32,854 nt of DNA, from IMG/VR virus record IMGVR_UViG_3300031977_003400, positions 1 through 32,854 of that record; one strand, written 5' to 3'. This DNA is from a virus. Each line of letters opens with the position of its first letter. Within the stretch, counting starts at the first letter, position 1. Made by a program: the position numbers and the translations under genes. The notes under the pieces were generated by a model. The model searched no databases, was not told the DNA's origin, and saw only the letters and a list, made by a program, of their open reading frames with translations. Below, one piece after another: positions 22,261 through 30,980 of the stretch.

Positions 22261-23651
22261 TGGTTTTGAAATTTGATGAAAGCGGGCTACAAACTGAATC
22301 GCTTGCAGAGATAAAAGAAAAGTTAAGAGAAGACTACAGGATAAGCTTTGGAGCGTCTTTTAACCTAGACGAAAGCTCTATCACAGGGAAAGAGATAGGG
22401 ATTCTTGCAGAAAACTTGGCTTTGATTCAAGAAGCAATTCAGGGGGTTTATAGTTCAGGGTCAAGGACTACGGCTAGCGGTGTATCTCTAGATAGAGAAG
22501 GAGAGCTTTTGAACCTTGCTAGAAAGCCTGCTACTTTTAGCTCTGCTACTGTTTATGTTAGAGGAACTCCAGATACTCTAGTCAATGCTAATCAGCTTAA
22601 AGCAACGGTTGACGGGACTAACGACACCTTTCAAAACGGAGATAGTTTTACAATAGGAAGCTTGCCTAGCGAGTCTATAGACACACTGACTCAAACTGGA
22701 GGCATCGCCACTGCTACTATAAGTGGTGGGCATTCTTTTGCTGAGAGTAGCTATGTCTTTATCAGAGGGGCAGATCAAGAAGGGTACAACCTTTTAGCTC
22801 AAATTAGCAATGTAACGGCCACAACTTTTGACTACTTAGTAGACGCTAGCACTGTCTCCCCATCTACGGGAAGTGCTACAGCTTATCAAGCAACTCCAGT
22901 AAATTTCCTTGCTTTAGTGACAGGGCCTATCAACGCCTTTGCTGGTACTTTAACTCAAATTGTAGGTACAGTAGTTGGAGTAGATGAAATTGAAAATGCA
23001 AGTGATGCAACGCTAGGTTCTGAAGTAGAAACGGACGCACAGTATCGACAAAGGCTTGACGACTCCATAGGAGTGACTGGCGGAGGGCATAGAGAGGCTA
23101 TTTTAGCGTCTATACGAGGAGTATCAGGAGTACAAAGTCAAGTTGTTTATGAAAACGTCGAAGGCTTTACAGACTCAGATGGAAGGCCAGCACACAGCGT
23201 CGAATGCTTCGTTGAAGGAGGATCAGATGCAGATATAGCACAAGCTATATATGATACAGTTTCGGCAGGAATTAGAACTTTTGGGAATGTGACAGAAGTA
23301 ATCACAGACTCAGAAGGAGAAAGCGTTAACATAAGTTTTTCTCGACTTGTTATAGTCGAAATTTACGTCGATGTTACTTTGACAGTAAACACAGACATAC
23401 AGCAAGGGCCAGTTTATCCTGTTGACGGCGATGATCAAGTAAAGCAAGCTTTGTCGAGTATAAATTTTTCCCCTAATTTCGACGTTTGGGAAACTTCTTT
23501 GAGGTCTGCAGTGCTTTCAATAAACGGAGTTATTTCCGTAGATTCTTTGTTTTTTGATAAAACAGCAAGCCCTGCAAATACAAGCTCAATTGTAATTTTA
23601 CCGACTGAGAGAGCAAATATTGATAGCAGTAACGTAACAGTGTCGAGTTGA
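22260..23651 (+). CDS. Baseplate J protein with inserted FCCH-like domain
   Basis: A 463-residue J-like wedge protein. N-terminal features are DESGLQTESLAEIKEKLRED, GSRTTASGVSLDREGELLNL and AR. The C-terminal half has ETDAQYRQRLDDSIGVTGGG and a conserved SVECFVEGGSDADIAQAIYD block, then the barrel FSRLVIVEIYVDVTLTVN. Residues about 141-211 form an insertion: ATISGGHSFAESSYVFIRGA, then YNLLAQISNVTATTFDYLVD and a 'SPSTGSAT' end. This matches the FCCH-like 'HGf..gd.v.IsGA.q..YNg...v..v..~tFty.v..~~~~p~tGt' pattern, as in the sheath. It links baseplate, spike and sheath. Confidence 0.88.
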   Translation: MVLKFDESGLQTESLAEIKEKLREDYRISFGASFNLDESSITGKEIGILAENLALIQEAIQGVYSSGSRTTASGVSLDREGELLNLARKPATFSSATVYVRGTPDTLVNANQLKATVDGTNDTFQNGDSFTIGSLPSESIDTLTQTGGIATATISGGHSFAESSYVFIRGADQEGYNLLAQISNVTATTFDYLVDASTVSPSTGSATAYQATPVNFLALVTGPINAFAGTLTQIVGTVVGVDEIENASDATLGSEVETDAQYRQRLDDSIGVTGGGHREAILASIRGVSGVQSQVVYENVEGFTDSDGRPAHSVECFVEGGSDADIAQAIYDTVSAGIRTFGNVTEVITDSEGESVNISFSRLVIVEIYVDVTLTVNTDIQQGPVYPVDGDDQVKQALSSINFSPNFDVWETSLRSAVLSINGVISVDSLFFDKTASPANTSSIVILPTERANIDSSNVTVSS

Positions 23652-23652
23652 T

Positions 23653-24258
23653 ATGTTTGAAGATAAACAGGATTTTTTAGAAAAAGGGCTTGAAAGACAA
23701 GTAAGCCGTTTCAAGGCAAAAGAAAACATTGACAAAAAAACATCAATAGTATTAAATAAAATACAATCTTATTTTGACGTTTTTTTTGAATATCTAAACA
23801 AGAAAAACACGAGTAATGCCGTTGGAGTTGGCTTAGATAGGATAGGTGAAAAGTTTGGGCCTCTTGGACTTAGAAATGGTAGAGATGACGAAGCTTACAG
23901 AAACTATTTAGCAACTTTGCCTGCTAGACTGCGAAATGCAGGACAGCACGAGGTTATAATCTCAGTCTTTAAAACTCTGACGGGAGCTTTAAAAGTAGAG
24001 TACGTTGAACGCCCTCCAATGTCAGCAGAGTTTAAAGCAGTTGTGGTTTCTTTTGACGATGTGTCTAATTTACAGGCTATCAAGTCACAAATGGACGAGG
24101 TAAGAGCGTTAGGAGTAAAGTTAGATTTCAGCTTAAAACTGGAGCAAGGGTCTTTTGCTTTATCTCCTTTGCCGTCTGGTGATATAGAAGCTGGAAGAGG
24201 GCTAGCAGATTCGCCAACAGGGAGTAACGGAGGGATTTTAAACTTGGGGTTAAAATGA
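23653..24258 (+). CDS. DUF2612 baseplate/tail protein
   Basis: A 201-residue protein after the J gene, where tail-protein-I-like wedge components lie. SNAVGVGLDRIGEKFGPLGL and DDEAYRNYLATLPARLRNAG match DUF2612's 'a.G..LD.iG.~~G..R.~~~d..YR..l~~~i.~n.~~gt'. TLTGALKVEYVERPPMSAEF continues with the beta hairpin domain. The C-terminus is Gly/Ser-rich (GDIEAGRGLADSP), probably a fibre attachment arm. It links the wedge to the fibres that follow, and overlaps the next gene by 4 bases. Confidence 0.8.
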   Translation: MFEDKQDFLEKGLERQVSRFKAKENIDKKTSIVLNKIQSYFDVFFEYLNKKNTSNAVGVGLDRIGEKFGPLGLRNGRDDEAYRNYLATLPARLRNAGQHEVIISVFKTLTGALKVEYVERPPMSAEFKAVVVSFDDVSNLQAIKSQMDEVRALGVKLDFSLKLEQGSFALSPLPSGDIEAGRGLADSPTGSNGGILNLGLK

Positions 24259-25520
24259 TTTTTGGCGTAGAAATAGACAATAAGACGACAATACCTAACG
24301 GCCTAAAAAGTAAAGGCTTTGAGGCTAATGTAGAAGGAAGTAAGACAATACACGACAAGTATTTAAATTACCTACTTTTTAAGCTTAAAGTTGATCATGT
24401 CTGGGGGACTGAAACGCAAGTAAAAGACTTAGAGCCGACAGCTACTTTTTATACAGACGTAAGCGGTAACGCACTCGACAAAAACGACGCTTCAGTAAGC
24501 TTTTTTGATGATGATCGAATCGTAATGGCTCACAACGTCGCTCTTGTTGCTAACTTATCGCTCGATTGTCAATCAAAGAGGCTAAGGATAAGGACTGAGC
24601 AAAACAACGCACTTTCTTTATCTACTTTTACAATAAACTTTTTAAATCCTGCTTCTTCAGAAATTACTATAAACACTGATGACATAACGAATTCTTTTGA
24701 CAAAATTGTAGCTACAGGGATTACAGGCACTATAAGGTTAAATGGGAAGAAAAAAACCACAACTTTTAGCTCGAATATATCAGAAAAAAGTGCTAACTAT
24801 AGCGTGCAAGACTTTGATTATTTACTGAAAGCAGATTCTAGCAGTGGAAGTTTTGACTTTACTTTACAGCCAATAGCTCAAACTATAGGGCAACAAGTAT
24901 CTTTTTTAAAGGAATCTAGCGACTTGAATCAAATTGACATAAAAGATAGCGGAGGAAACGATGTGACATCAATCAATACACAAGGAGAAAAAGTTACTCT
25001 TTTTAACGACGGTGTTTCTTGGGTTGTCGTTGATAGGTATATCCCTAGTGAGTGGATAAGCCTAGGGCCAACAATCATTCAGGGATTAGTTGCTAACCCT
25101 ACAAAGGGGGGAGTAATTACTGATGATATTTTGCTAAGAAGGTCTGGAGATTCTGCTGAAGTGGTTATGAGCTATAGCCAATCTTCTTCTGGCACAGCAG
25201 GGAGTGGGGATTATTTCTTTTTACTTCCTACTGGGTATGTAATAGACTCTTCTAAGATAAGTCAACTTGGGAGTGTCGTTTCTAGTGTTGGGACTTTTCA
25301 TGGAAGGACAAGCGACCTTGTAAATTATATAAGAAACTTAGTTGGAAACGTTTTTATGTTTAATTCGAATACTTTAAGGGTTTACGCTCAATTTGGTCAA
25401 GACGGAGCAGTCGTGACTGGTGGTTCAGCAGTAATAGGTTCTTCTTTTGAGTCTTTATATGTTCCCGATTTGACATATAATTTAAACTTAAAAGTTCCAA
25501 TCGTTGGCTGGAAAGGGTAA
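24255..25520 (+). CDS. Tail fibre / receptor-binding-type protein
   Basis: A 421-residue beta-rich protein at the start of the fibre genes. The N-terminus (FGVEIDNKTTIPNGLKSKGF) is likely the baseplate attachment. The middle contains repeats of short Ser/Thr strands and a tryptophan turn (LFNDGVSWVVVDRYIPSEWI). The C-terminal domain begins at about residue 270 with GPTIIQGLVANPTKGGVITD, then EVVMSYSQSSSGTAGSGDYF and FLLPTGYVIDSSKI. I have the impression of similar 'y.a..aGtaGsG.Y.f.lP.Gy.iD' endings in tail proteins of environmental phages. It likely folds as a trimeric distal domain. A receptor role is inferred. Confidence 0.65.
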   Translation: MIFGVEIDNKTTIPNGLKSKGFEANVEGSKTIHDKYLNYLLFKLKVDHVWGTETQVKDLEPTATFYTDVSGNALDKNDASVSFFDDDRIVMAHNVALVANLSLDCQSKRLRIRTEQNNALSLSTFTINFLNPASSEITINTDDITNSFDKIVATGITGTIRLNGKKKTTTFSSNISEKSANYSVQDFDYLLKADSSSGSFDFTLQPIAQTIGQQVSFLKESSDLNQIDIKDSGGNDVTSINTQGEKVTLFNDGVSWVVVDRYIPSEWISLGPTIIQGLVANPTKGGVITDDILLRRSGDSAEVVMSYSQSSSGTAGSGDYFFLLPTGYVIDSSKISQLGSVVSSVGTFHGRTSDLVNYIRNLVGNVFMFNSNTLRVYAQFGQDGAVVTGGSAVIGSSFESLYVPDLTYNLNLKVPIVGWKG

Positions 25521-25522
25521 AA

Positions 25523-25876
25523 ATGGATGAGCATATGAAAAAACTTGAAAAAAAATTAACTTTGAAAAGGAAATGCAGTGAAGAAATAACTAGAGGTTTT
25601 AAGTCAAAAGCAACAGGGACAGAATTTTTTTATTCATCTAAAATTCACAGTCAGATAAACTTACTTTTTTGTCTTTTTTCTGAATCAGAACAATTTGTGT
25701 CTGTAAAAAACAAAAAAGGGGAGGGACAGAGGTTAAAACACACTAATAAGGAAATAAAAAACGTCATAAAAGATTTTTTGAGTTTTAAAGATGAAAAAAT
25801 AAAAAAGTTATATAAAAAAACAAAAGAAATTGAAAAAAGCAAAAACGATGAAGATTTAGAAAAAGTAAAATGGTAA
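25523..25876 (+). CDS. Tail fibre assembly chaperone (DUF4376-like)
   Basis: A 117-residue helical protein following the fibre gene. CSEEITRGFKSKATGTEFFY, then SSKIHSQINLLFCL, RLKHTNKEIKNVIKDFL and KIKKLYKKTKEIEKSKN fit the DUF4376 layout 'i..Gf.s...g..y.Y......Q.Nl.......w..HT..q...v.........l...i..a'. Such domains end many phage tail-fibre assembly proteins and assist fibre folding or attachment. It is Lys-rich. The end overlaps the next small gene by 7 bases. Confidence 0.65.
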   Translation: MDEHMKKLEKKLTLKRKCSEEITRGFKSKATGTEFFYSSKIHSQINLLFCLFSESEQFVSVKNKKGEGQRLKHTNKEIKNVIKDFLSFKDEKIKKLYKKTKEIEKSKNDEDLEKVKW

Positions 25877-26046
25877 AAGTTTTTTTAATTTCAACTATTT
25901 TTTTTGTTTTTTCTTGTGCTTCTTCTAGTGAGAGCAACAATGAAAGTTCTTCGGGAGGAGAAGGGAAAACAGGAGAAAGCGCAAAAAACAACAGTAAAAA
26001 CAAATTAATTATGGGGGAGTCAAGATGGGGCGAGACAAAATTTTAG
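25870..26046 (+). CDS. Small Sec lipoprotein (58 aa)
   Basis: An ATG at 25870 overlaps the end of the fibre-chaperone gene, and the frame runs to 26046, inside the next gene. The product starts MVKVFLISTIFFVFSCASSS, a typical lipoprotein signal with Cys16 as the modified residue; Phe at -2 is unusual. The mature part is about 40 residues of Ser, Gly, Asn and Lys, ending RWGETKF. A tiny outer-membrane lipoprotein could be an o-spanin (Rz1-like), although Rz1 proteins are usually Pro-rich and nested in Rz. No classic Rz is seen here. Confidence 0.55.
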   Translation: MVKVFLISTIFFVFSCASSSESNNESSSGGEGKTGESAKNNSKNKLIMGESRWGETKF

Positions 26047-26693
26047 CTTTTTTATTTTTTATTTTTTTATCAAGCAATGGAATTTCTCAGATAAAAATGC
26101 CGTATACTTTTAAAAATGGCGATATAGTAAATGCAAATGAAATCAACGCAAATTTTGAGCATATTAATGGGTTTAATGTTGAAGTAAGATCTAAAGGAAT
26201 AGGGATAGGGAAAACACATTCATCATATTTAGATGGCTTGGGAGTTGCTCAGATCATTGATGTTTTGCTTGATTTTGGTGGGCATAAAGTAAAAATAAAG
26301 AAAGATGGATCAATCGAAGGGTACAGGCAACTATACTTTTTCGAAAGCGACTGTTCAGGTACAGCGTATATAAGACTTGATTCTTGTGTTGGCTGTGATG
26401 CAACACATTTCTTTTTCGAGACGGATGGTGAGGTTTTTTATGCTAATGGGGGCGTATATTACACTAAAAAAGATGACGACTATTTTTATGGGAAGCCTGC
26501 GTATAAAAGCCATTTTGATATATACGGGCATATAAGTCAGCCACCATTAAGCTGTTCACCAACCCACCCTTTCGAAATTTTGATGAAAAAGGCTTACCCT
26601 AACAACCCAGCAATTACAGGAGTAACGGGGGGGGTAATCCCAAACCTAGAAGTTGTAGGCTTTACTCAAAAAAGTTTAATAAAAGTACCGTAG
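26025..26693 (+). CDS. Secreted protein with F-NG-NANE motif
   Basis: A 222-residue protein with a signal peptide (MGRDKILAFLFFIFLSSNGI, cut near residue 22). Directly after it comes YTFKNGDIVNANEINANFEH, the 'F.nG.va.A.evNaNF..i' motif often found at the start of secreted or tail-collar-like proteins of phages and bacteria. The rest is beta-rich, with Cys pairs (ESDCSGTAYIRLDSCVGCD). The start is supported by GGGGGAG at 26013-26019. A signal peptide in a fibre gene cluster is unusual, because tail proteins normally assemble in the cytoplasm. The protein probably acts at the host surface, but its role is unknown. Confidence 0.65.
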   Translation: MGRDKILAFLFFIFLSSNGISQIKMPYTFKNGDIVNANEINANFEHINGFNVEVRSKGIGIGKTHSSYLDGLGVAQIIDVLLDFGGHKVKIKKDGSIEGYRQLYFFESDCSGTAYIRLDSCVGCDATHFFFETDGEVFYANGGVYYTKKDDDYFYGKPAYKSHFDIYGHISQPPLSCSPTHPFEILMKKAYPNNPAITGVTGGVIPNLEVVGFTQKSLIKVP

Positions 26694-26696
26694 AGC

Positions 26697-26900
26697 ATGG
26701 AAAACGTCTTAATCGGGATTTTAATTGTAGCTTTTTTATATCTTTCTTTCAGATTTATCAGGGGTAGCTTGAAATTTGCGATAGTTTTGCCCATAATTTT
26801 ATTTTTACTATTTGTTTTTTTGAGTTTTTACATAGATAATTCTTTCGAGGACAAGGTAAAAACACACATAAAATCAGTTGAAAGTATAGATGATTTATAA
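26697..26900 (+). CDS. Small two-helix membrane protein (holin-like shape)
   Basis: A 67-residue protein with two hydrophobic segments, about 3-20 (NVLIGILIVAFLYLSFRF) and 25-46 (LKFAIVLPIILFLLFVFLSF), joined by an Arg/Gly/Lys turn, and a short charged C-terminal tail (DKVKTHIKSVESIDDL). Size and topology fit a class II holin, but no endolysin is in the window, so this is only a possibility. It follows the secreted protein by 3 bases and overlaps the next gene by 11. Confidence 0.55.
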   Translation: MENVLIGILIVAFLYLSFRFIRGSLKFAIVLPIILFLLFVFLSFYIDNSFEDKVKTHIKSVESIDDL

Positions 26901-27483
26901 CTTTGCGATTCAAGAGTTTTCTAGCTCTTTTATAAGTGCTGACTTATCTACAGGAGTAGGCTCTGCAACGATAGAGATATATGACAAAGACAGCTCTTTG
27001 CTTGCTTTGTCAGACAATAGCCTTACAGAAATTTCTACTACTGGATTTTTTCTTTTTGATCTTTCAAAAGTAACAACGCCACCAGTCACGTACACGCAAT
27101 ATTTTTATAAGATATCAAGAGGGGCTGTCACCTCTACAGGCCAGATTGATGTAGGTTCTCAGGAGTGGGGCTTGGATACTTGCAAAGTATCGCTTTCTTT
27201 GAGAGAGCCAAACGGTGACCCAATGGAGGCTACAAAAATTTACTCTAGTAAAAATAAGATTTTTGCAGAGATACAAAGTACTTTTTATCAAAGCTCGACT
27301 AGTACTTATGTCTACAAGTGCGAGATAAAGCCAGACTTTAACGCCACTACCAGCGTCATAAGCTGGTTACTCCCTCGCAGTTCTTCAGTAAAATTCTTTA
27401 TTTCTATCCTCGACATAAACGCTACTTATACTATCCCCGATCAAAGCGAAATAAGCTTTTACGACTTGTCTATCTTGACTTAG
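26890..27483 (+). CDS. Fibre-associated protein sharing a C-terminal module with the large fibre
   Basis: A 197-residue protein. Residues 1-95 form a beta domain (SATIEIYDKDSSLLALSDNS; a closing 'STGQIDVGS'). Residues 98-197 (from Cys98) are clearly similar to the last 98 residues of the next, 1164-residue protein: 'C...........P.EA....', '.A.....FY.S..S.Y', 'W..P....VKFFI..L.I' and 'IP.Q.E.S..DL' occur in both, in the same order. This suggests an accessory fibre or assembly subunit that pairs with, or is interchangeable with, the large fibre's tip. No known family was recognised. Confidence 0.65.
   Translation: MIYNFAIQEFSSSFISADLSTGVGSATIEIYDKDSSLLALSDNSLTEISTTGFFLFDLSKVTTPPVTYTQYFYKISRGAVTSTGQIDVGSQEWGLDTCKVSLSLREPNGDPMEATKIYSSKNKIFAEIQSTFYQSSTSTYVYKCEIKPDFNATTSVISWLLPRSSSVKFFISILDINATYTIPDQSEISFYDLSILT
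27181..27480 (+). repeat. C-terminal fibre module, copy 1 (protein-level repeat)
   Basis: This codes for residues 98-197 of the fibre-associated protein. It aligns with copy 2 at 30684-30977 at protein level, with shared Cys, PxEA, FYxS, VKFFI and IPxQxExS positions. Nucleotide similarity is low, so the duplication is old. Confidence 0.65.
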
Positions 27484-27485
27484 TC

Positions 27486-30400
27486 ATGGCTATCTTAACA
27501 TATCTTCAGAGTTTAGGGGCAACTCATCTTTTTGACTTTGACAATCGAGGGACATTAGTTGCTGACGATCTAGGAAACAGCGTAGACCCTACAAACATAA
27601 CTGGAGGCAATTACACTTTTGAACTAGAGCCAGTTTGTGAAGGTGTTACTCACTCACTAGATGTTATCGCAGATACGAGAAATAATACAGATGGAGCAAT
27701 TTTCGACTCACGAAATGACATAAATTCAAGTAATGGGGCAGGGAATGACACAAGCATTTTTGACTACAACGCAGGGGTTAGAAGCGTTTTTATCTGGTGT
27801 CGGCAAACTGAAATACAAAATCCAACTGCAATTTATGAGCAAGGAGGAGGTAGTAATAACTTTGCTTTTATGGGAGGGGCTTTAATAACTTGGCAGGCTG
27901 CGGACTCTGGACAACCTTTTTTGATAGTACAATCAAAAAGCCTAGCACAAGCAAACCGCTCTTATTTTTTAACGGGGATATGGGAGCATTACACGCAACA
28001 CTTAGGGGCTGGCAACAGGATTTTGTTTTATATCAACGGAGTTTTGCAAGGCATTTTTGAAGGGACTGGTACTGATAATTTCCCTGGTCACGGAGCAAAT
28101 ATTACTTGTGGGAACTCTGGGGACAGTTTACAGTCTTTTGCTGGGACTGGACTCTCATCCCAAACCACAGACAAAAACTGCAATTTTCTGGGGATGTGCA
28201 ACAATGTTTCTTTGACTCAAGCTCAGTGCAGAGAAATTTTTGAAAGAACTACTTTTGCAGAGGTTACAATCCCTGCTGGGACAGTCGCAAGTCAACAAAC
28301 AGCACTAGATGCATTATCAACAAATACTTATGAAAATGTAAACTGTGCAATAAGAATATTACAGGCTACAGATGCAACGAATTATAGGCTTTTTGTAGAC
28401 AATATCAATTTTAACGCAGATGCAAATCTTGAGGATATATCAGTACAGTTTGTAGGTACTGGGGTTTTAACTCTAGAAAACACAAACGGAACTGTAATAC
28501 AATACACCTCATCTCCTCCTGAAGTTGAAACTACATCAACAACTTATACTGGGGGCGGCAGTACCGTGGTTGTCAATAATACAATAAGGTACAAAACAAA
28601 TAGCATTATCACCAACTCATCGGCGACAAAACTTGTCTTTGATGGAACGGGCACAACATATACTGTCACTGGTGGTACGATATCCGAATTTGAAAATGTG
28701 AGTGGTAATACTGTTACGGTAACCTTAGATAGTAGTGCTACAATCCCTAGTACGATCTTAGAGACGAGCGGAGCTATCGTTGTAATAGCTCCTCCTATAG
28801 AAGTAAATTTTACAAATCTACAAGCTGGAAGTCAGGTCGTTGTGTTCCAAGCAGGCACTCAAGTTGAGATTTTTAGAGAAGACGTTAGCGGAACGTCTTC
28901 GCAATGGTCTGAGGCTTATATATCGGATATTGATTTCGATTATACTATACAAAAAGCTGGTTTTTTGCCGATAAGGGCGACAGGCTTTACAGCGTCAAAC
29001 TCAATACTGAGTTTTAATGTCTCTCAGATAGAAGACCGTGCTTATCAAGCGTCCTCAGGGCTTATTTTTGGAGTAGATGCTACTATAGATACAGTTTTAA
29101 AAACCTTTAGTGTGTCCACAGCAACGACTGTTCAGAATTTTTACAGCTTTTTTATAGAGTCATTTATAAGCGAGTCTACGCTTACTAATACCACTTTTCC
29201 TCTATCAACAAACGGGCCTAATTCTTTTTCGCTAAATACTGGGTATGAATTTGACGGGCAGGCTAGTATTGGCTTTTTGAGTCGTGATGGATTGCGTTAC
29301 GTAGATACTTCAGGGAATGTTACTGCGATCTACTCAGCAATTCAATCGATTGGAGAAGCGACAGGCCTTCAAGGAGAATACCAGCAAGTAGAAGGAGTAG
29401 GAGTTACAGACGCAAAAGCAACAGGGAGTTTTGACCAGCTTATACAAGTTTTTGGTGACGCTACTCACGGCAACTTTGACTATAGAGACCACCTTGTCTT
29501 AAAGTATCAAGCAAACGGATTCAGAGAGTCTAGGAGCGATGTTGTAGCAACTTATGGTACGCTAGAGGACCAGCTTTATATTGTAGCAATGGGAGCTCAA
29601 TCTATAGATGGTCTAGTACTAGGAAATCCTTTTGTGAGTGGTGTTACAGTTACAGATCATGGGGCAGCTCCTGTCTCTTGGGATGCAGGAGACGGTCTAA
29701 AAGACTACTCTATCACAATAGAGGATTCTAGTAGTAACTCAGGAGATGATATTTTAAGGTGGCTCAATTACAACCTCTCTCTTGATACTGTGTTTCAAGG
29801 CAAAGAGCCTTTCAACTGGCCAGAAATGGTGCTTTCTACTGGCTCAGGCTTTGAAACTTCAAGGGGAGTTGTAGAAGGCTCTACAGGTGCGACGTTGAAA
29901 GGAGTTAGGGTAGTTCGAACAGGAGGTACTCCACACCCCGATTTTTTGAGATTCCAAGCAGATGATGGGAGTTATGGGATACCAATCCCTCAATATACAG
30001 CAGTCATTACCAATATCGAGCCTAATTCGAGGCTTCAACTTTATAACGTTACTACAGCAAGCGAGATTTTTAACGGAATTGTGGTAACCAGCACTTATAG
30101 TCAGGATTACCTTGAAGGCTCTAGCTATAGTGTAGGAGATACTGTAAGAGTAAGACTTACTTATGCAAGTGGTCTAAGTGCTAAGATCAACCACCAAGCA
30201 ACTGTTTTAGCGTCAACTGGCTGGAGTTTAATTGCTGACCAGCAAGACGATCAAGTGTACGCTGACTTTGCTACAGACGGTTCTACGATCACAAAATTTA
30301 CGGCAGATTACGTTAACGATGAAGTTGATTTAATCGTCTCAACCGACTTTTTAGCTAGTGAGTTGTACAGTTGGTGGGTGTATAATTTATCTACAGAGCA

Positions 30401-30980
30401 AGGGATACGTGAGTTTTTTGGGGGGATAACTGCAATTGACGCAGCAAACATCAAGATCAATGACAACACGCTCTCTATATACTTAGATAACACAACTTCT
30501 GTAACAGTAAAGCAAAGCGATGTAAGAAGGATTTTTAGGGGTGACTCCACAGGTCAGGCACAGTATCCAGTAAAAGAGCCAACTTCTGGTGGGGGCGGCA
30601 TTGACGTTGACTGGAAGCAACCAGTAATCGATGTCTCTGCGGCAATAAAACAAGCGTTGCTATCTCAAATACCGCAAGAGATGTGCTTAATAAAGGCGAC
30701 CGTAGTCAACAATAACGACATGCCTTTAGAAGCAAAAATTTTACTAGAAGAAAATGAGTTTTACGCTCAAGTAGTGAATAATTTTTACGATTCTTTTAGC
30801 AGTAAGTATACTGTTTCTGACAAAGTACTTGTCGATTCGTATAGCAAAGAGACAGGCGTTGTAGAGTGGGTTTTTCCTCAGGGAGCAACCGTGAAATTTT
30901 TTATTAAAAGGCTAGGTATTAATCATGTAGTTACAATTCCTGCACAAAAAGAGGCCAGCTTACATGATCTTTTGAGCTAA
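27486..30980 (+). CDS. Large tail fibre with N-terminal LamG/concanavalin-like domain
   Basis: A 1164-residue beta-rich fibre, the largest gene of the window. Residues about 12-250 form a LamG/concanavalin A-like domain (FIWCRQTEIQNPTAIYEQGG; RILFYINGVLQGIFEG; SLTQAQCREIFERTTFAEV), often carbohydrate-binding. Next come Ser/Thr-rich strand repeats (300-440), Ig-like segments (VNFTNLQAGSQVVVFQAG; VITNIEPNSRLQLYNVT), a helical switch (IYSAIQSIGEATGLQGEYQQ) and a Gly-rich hinge (PTSGGGGIDVDWKQPVIDVS). Residues 1067-1164 repeat the module ending the preceding gene. The stop overlaps the convergent outer-membrane gene by 4 bases. A role as host-binding side fibre is inferred. Confidence 0.75.
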   Translation: MAILTYLQSLGATHLFDFDNRGTLVADDLGNSVDPTNITGGNYTFELEPVCEGVTHSLDVIADTRNNTDGAIFDSRNDINSSNGAGNDTSIFDYNAGVRSVFIWCRQTEIQNPTAIYEQGGGSNNFAFMGGALITWQAADSGQPFLIVQSKSLAQANRSYFLTGIWEHYTQHLGAGNRILFYINGVLQGIFEGTGTDNFPGHGANITCGNSGDSLQSFAGTGLSSQTTDKNCNFLGMCNNVSLTQAQCREIFERTTFAEVTIPAGTVASQQTALDALSTNTYENVNCAIRILQATDATNYRLFVDNINFNADANLEDISVQFVGTGVLTLENTNGTVIQYTSSPPEVETTSTTYTGGGSTVVVNNTIRYKTNSIITNSSATKLVFDGTGTTYTVTGGTISEFENVSGNTVTVTLDSSATIPSTILETSGAIVVIAPPIEVNFTNLQAGSQVVVFQAGTQVEIFREDVSGTSSQWSEAYISDIDFDYTIQKAGFLPIRATGFTASNSILSFNVSQIEDRAYQASSGLIFGVDATIDTVLKTFSVSTATTVQNFYSFFIESFISESTLTNTTFPLSTNGPNSFSLNTGYEFDGQASIGFLSRDGLRYVDTSGNVTAIYSAIQSIGEATGLQGEYQQVEGVGVTDAKATGSFDQLIQVFGDATHGNFDYRDHLVLKYQANGFRESRSDVVATYGTLEDQLYIVAMGAQSIDGLVLGNPFVSGVTVTDHGAAPVSWDAGDGLKDYSITIEDSSSNSGDDILRWLNYNLSLDTVFQGKEPFNWPEMVLSTGSGFETSRGVVEGSTGATLKGVRVVRTGGTPHPDFLRFQADDGSYGIPIPQYTAVITNIEPNSRLQLYNVTTASEIFNGIVVTSTYSQDYLEGSSYSVGDTVRVRLTYASGLSAKINHQATVLASTGWSLIADQQDDQVYADFATDGSTITKFTADYVNDEVDLIVSTDFLASELYSWWVYNLSTEQGIREFFGGITAIDAANIKINDNTLSIYLDNTTSVTVKQSDVRRIFRGDSTGQAQYPVKEPTSGGGGIDVDWKQPVIDVSAAIKQALLSQIPQEMCLIKATVVNNNDMPLEAKILLEENEFYAQVVNNFYDSFSSKYTVSDKVLVDSYSKETGVVEWVFPQGATVKFFIKRLGINHVVTIPAQKEASLHDLLS
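30684..30977 (+). repeat. C-terminal fibre module, copy 2 (protein-level repeat)
   Basis: The last 98 codons of the large fibre (from CLIKATVV) match the end of the preceding gene. It follows a Gly-rich hinge and a short helix (SAAIKQALLSQIPQEM), so it behaves as an independent terminal domain. Confidence 0.65.

Noticed and set aside
30977-30980. Bidirectional terminator at the convergent junction
   Set aside because: The two stop codons overlap by 4 bases, and no stem-loop with a T-run is visible around them.
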